Assembly: GCA_965202905.1 (NCBI GenBank)
Contig: OZ241868.1
Span: forward strand, 2,914,001 to 2,978,000
From: CAYFYS01 sp965202905
Lineage (GTDB): Bacteria > Pseudomonadota > Alphaproteobacteria > MPNO01
Length of the DNA: 64,000 bases
Direction: 5' to 3'
Shown here: positions 61,628 through 64,000 of the stretch, in pieces
How the letters are laid out: each line of letters opens with the position of its first letter
How positions within the stretch are numbered: position 1 is the stretch's first letter
Notes under the pieces: generated by a model
What the model saw: only the letters and a program-made list of their open reading frames with translations
Database searches by the model: none
Told to the model about the DNA's origin: nothing
Position numbers and translations under genes: made by a program

Positions 61628-61829
61628 CATCCCACCAGGCCCGTGTTAGGAATGGCCCTGCCCCGGGAGGTCGCCGATCACCCGAAGTGCGGAGCTTGAC
61701 CGGATCACAAGTCCCGGCTGCCGAAAAGGATCTTCCATCCGCCCTTCCATGACTTCACCGGACCATGACTTCGCCGGACGATCGACAGGATTGCCAACAG
61801 CTCGCCGCCAGACACCGTAACGCTCCCCG

Positions 61830-63629
61830 ATGTTGACTGATATCGCACGTCTCAGGTCCATCCTGACCGGCCGTGACCGGCGGGAGATATTGCTGCTGCT
61901 GGCGGTGATGATCGTGGCCGCCGCGCTCGAGGTCTGCGGGGTGGGCGCGGTGTTCACGTTCATGCGTCTGGTGACCGAGCCGGAGCTCGTACAGGAGCAC
62001 GGTCTTCTGAAGGCTGTCTACGACCGCGCGGGCTTCGGCTCTCCCTACGAGTTCCTGGTCCTGGCCGGACTCGCGGTGCTGGTCGCTTATCTGGTCAAGA
62101 ACGCTTTCGCCGCCTTCTCGATCTGGCTACGCCTGCATTTCGTCTTCGGCAAGCGCCACACGCTGGCCACCCGGCTGTTGCGCCGCTACATGGGCCGGCC
62201 CTATTCGTTCTTCCTCGCCAACAACACATCGAACCTCACCAAGAACATCATCGAGGAGGTCGACGGGCTGGTCGCCGGCATCATGTTTCCGATGGTCACG
62301 ATCTGCGCGGAGGCGATCATCGTAATGGCGATGGTCGCCTTCCTGCTCTGGAACAACGCGATCCTGACCCTGATCGTAATCCCGACGATCGGGGCGGCGT
62401 ATGCCGCCTATTATCTGGGCGTCCGCCGGACGCTGGCGCGGCGTGGCGAGGACAGGCTGGCGGCCAATGAGCTGCGCTACAAGGCCGCGAACCAGGCGCT
62501 CAGCGGGATCAAGGAAATCAAGGTCGCCGGCACGGAGTCCTACTTTCTCGACGCCTTCGCCGGCGCCTCGCTCCGGGTCATGCGCCATCACATCGCGCAG
62601 GCCTTCATCGGCCAGATGCCGCGCTATGTTATCGAGACCATCGCCATGGGCGGGATGCTGGGCATCGTCGTCTATTTCATGCTGGCGACGAAGAGCGTCG
62701 GCGAGGTCGTTGCGACCGCCTCGCTGTTCGCCGTCGCGGGCATGCGCATGATGCCGTCGGCGAACACCATCACGAGCCTGCTCGCGAGGCGCCGGTTCCA
62801 GAGCCCGGTCCTGCACACCCTGTACGAGCACCTGGCCGTCGGCGCATGGCAACCTGCTTCCGGCGAACCCGGCCGGGACGTGCTTCCATTCGATCACGCG
62901 ATCGTCTTGCAGAACGTCGGATTCCGGTATCCGGGCGCCGACGGGCGGCCCACGCTCGCCGACATCAGCCTGACGATCCCGAGAGGCGGCTCGGTGGCGT
63001 TCGTCGGCCCGACCGGCGCCGGCAAGTCGACCCTGGTCGACCTCGTCGCAGGGCTCCTGGAGCCGACCGGCGGAGACATCTTGATCGACGAAATCAGGCT
63101 CCATCCCGGCAACGTGCGGGCCTGGCAGAACGGCATCGGCTACGTGCCGCAGAACATCTACCTCGCCGACGACACGCTCAGCCGGAACATCGCCTTCGGG
63201 GTGTCGGAGGACGAGATCGACATGAACGCCGTGCAGCGGGCGGCGGAGATGGCGCAGCTGGCCGCGTTCGTGGACCGCGGGCTTCCCGATGGCTACGCCT
63301 CCAAGGTCGGCGAGCGGGGCGTCAGACTGAGTGGCGGCCAGCGCCAGCGGGTCGGGATCGCCCGCGCCCTGTATCGCAAACCCTCCCTTCTGGTCATGGA
63401 CGAGGCGACCAGCGCGCTCGACGGCGCCACAGAGGCGGTCGTCAACGAGGCGATCGCCAGCATCGCCGGCTCGGTCACCATGATCGTCATTGCGCACCGT
63501 CTGACCACGGTGCGCAATTGCGACGTCATCTACCTGCTCGAAGACGGGCGGATCAGAGACCAGGGCGCCTATCAGAGCCTGATGTCGCACAACACCACCT
63601 TCCGGGCCATGGCCGGGCAGGCGGGCTGA
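61830..63629 (+). CDS. ABC exporter, fused permease and ATPase (MsbA/PglK-like)
   Basis: A 599-residue half-transporter that would work as a dimer and flip a lipid-linked sugar or lipid across the inner membrane. Six transmembrane segments occupy residues 20 to about 310 (for example ILLLLAVMIVAAALEVCGVG; IIVMAMVAFLLWNNAILTLI). The ATPase has Walker A AFVGPTGAGKSTLVDLVAG, signature RLSGGQRQRVGIARAL, Walker B LLVMDEATSALDGATE and the switch His in MIVIAHRLTTVRNC. It lies among polysaccharide genes, so a PglK-like flippase role is plausible. The start at 61830 is followed at once by DIARLRSILTGRDRREIL, as in related flippases. Confidence 0.88.
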   Translation: MLTDIARLRSILTGRDRREILLLLAVMIVAAALEVCGVGAVFTFMRLVTEPELVQEHGLLKAVYDRAGFGSPYEFLVLAGLAVLVAYLVKNAFAAFSIWLRLHFVFGKRHTLATRLLRRYMGRPYSFFLANNTSNLTKNIIEEVDGLVAGIMFPMVTICAEAIIVMAMVAFLLWNNAILTLIVIPTIGAAYAAYYLGVRRTLARRGEDRLAANELRYKAANQALSGIKEIKVAGTESYFLDAFAGASLRVMRHHIAQAFIGQMPRYVIETIAMGGMLGIVVYFMLATKSVGEVVATASLFAVAGMRMMPSANTITSLLARRRFQSPVLHTLYEHLAVGAWQPASGEPGRDVLPFDHAIVLQNVGFRYPGADGRPTLADISLTIPRGGSVAFVGPTGAGKSTLVDLVAGLLEPTGGDILIDEIRLHPGNVRAWQNGIGYVPQNIYLADDTLSRNIAFGVSEDEIDMNAVQRAAEMAQLAAFVDRGLPDGYASKVGERGVRLSGGQRQRVGIARALYRKPSLLVMDEATSALDGATEAVVNEAIASIAGSVTMIVIAHRLTTVRNCDVIYLLEDGRIRDQGAYQSLMSHNTTFRAMAGQAG

Positions 63630-63665
63630 AGCGGCGCCTTGTCACGACACGATCGCGAGTAACCG

Positions 63666-64000
63666 ATGAGCCCCCACGACAGAGCGTCGGTCCCCGGCAA
63701 AGGCGCTTTCGACGACCGCGGCGAGCACGAGGCGGCGCTGCAGGACATGCTTTCGGGCGCATCCGTCCTGGTTACCGGCGGCACCGGCTCGTTCGGAAAA
63801 ATGTTCATCCGCACCGTCCTGCAGAGCTATGAGCCCGACCGGCTCATCGTCTTTTCGCGCGACGAGCTCAAGCAGTTCGAGATGCAGCAGGATCCGGATT
63901 TCCGCGACAGACCCAACATGCGCTATTTCATCGGCGACGTGCGTGACGCCGATCGCCTGGAGATGGCCTTCCGCGGGGTCGACTATGTGGTCCACGCCGC
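63666..64000 (+). CDS. UDP-GlcNAc 4,6-dehydratase-like protein (PseB/FlaA1 type), partial
   Basis: The gene is cut by the window end after about 111 codons. The NADP-binding start ASVLVTGGTGSFGKMFIRTV is followed by DRLIVFSRDELKQFEMQQDP and YFIGDVRDADRLEMAFRGVD, which is the PseB/CapD signature. Family members convert UDP-N-acetylglucosamine to 4-keto-6-deoxy sugars (first step to pseudaminic acid or related sugars). The ATG at 63666 adds a 27-residue hydrophilic leader; an ATG at 63747 matches the usual family start. It follows the ABC exporter by 36 bases. Confidence 0.88.
   Translation, partial: MSPHDRASVPGKGAFDDRGEHEAALQDMLSGASVLVTGGTGSFGKMFIRTVLQSYEPDRLIVFSRDELKQFEMQQDPDFRDRPNMRYFIGDVRDADRLEMAFRGVDYVVHA

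Overview
The window is GC-rich, densely packed bacterial DNA, most likely from an alphaproteobacterium of Rhodospirillales-like affinity, possibly marine or host-associated. This is inferred from gene order: aroK-aroB-CorC next to xerD-accA, bolA-J-domain-cobS-cobT, a liu/mcc leucine-degradation set, TAXI- and Dct-type TRAP transporters, and secreted ankyrin-repeat proteins. No rRNA, prophage, complete insertion sequence or CRISPR array was found. One tRNA (Val, GAC) is present.

Layout. 0.4-7.9 kb: a surface-polysaccharide island with two GT4 glycosyltransferases, a GT2-dehydrogenase fusion, a phosphoglycerate-dehydrogenase-like enzyme and a KdsB-like cytidylyltransferase, littered with gene fragments (NYN, methyltransferase, FkbM, B12-binding domain). 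8.1-8.6 kb: a peroxiredoxin-like gene whose active-site Cys codon is an in-frame TGA followed by a bSECIS-like hairpin, a probable selenoprotein. 8.7-18.6 kb: housekeeping genes (pyk, glycerate kinase, CorC, aroB, aroK, a secreted protein, xerD, accA). 18.6-21.6 kb: a phnDCE-type ABC importer. 21.8-23.8 kb: a decayed TRAP transporter. 23.9-27.8 kb: bolA, a J-domain protein, cobS and cobT. 28.3-36.6 kb: ivd-mccB-mccA, split by two secreted ankyrin-repeat genes that arose from a tandem duplication whose junction (ivd 3' end joined to mccB 5' end) is still readable. 36.7-41.7 kb: a hydantoinase/oxoprolinase graveyard around one intact hyuB. 41.7-44.7 kb: RidA, tRNA-Val, an N-formylglutamate amidohydrolase, a GNAT acetyltransferase, small ORFs and a flavin-oxidase remnant.

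44.7-58.9 kb is the most coherent unusual system. One leftward run encodes a molybdenum hydroxylase (FAD subunit plus a fused FeS-Mo subunit), a protein resembling the ferredoxin-dependent 6-hydroxynicotinate reductase, a TAXI-TRAP importer and a metallo-beta-lactamase-fold hydrolase. Divergent from it are both subunits of a 2-oxoacid:ferredoxin oxidoreductase and an FprA-type ferredoxin-NADP reductase, followed by a MarR regulator. Similar 18-bp imperfect palindromes lie upstream of the hydroxylase operon and of marR. I infer a MarR-controlled pathway that imports, hydroxylates and then reductively opens an aromatic or N-heterocyclic acid, using low-potential electrons from the oxidoreductase.

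58.9-59.7 kb holds short repeats and a chimeric transposase remnant. 59.7-64.0 kb returns to surface polysaccharide genes (a GT-B-like protein, an ABC exporter, and a UDP-sugar 4,6-dehydratase cut by the window end).
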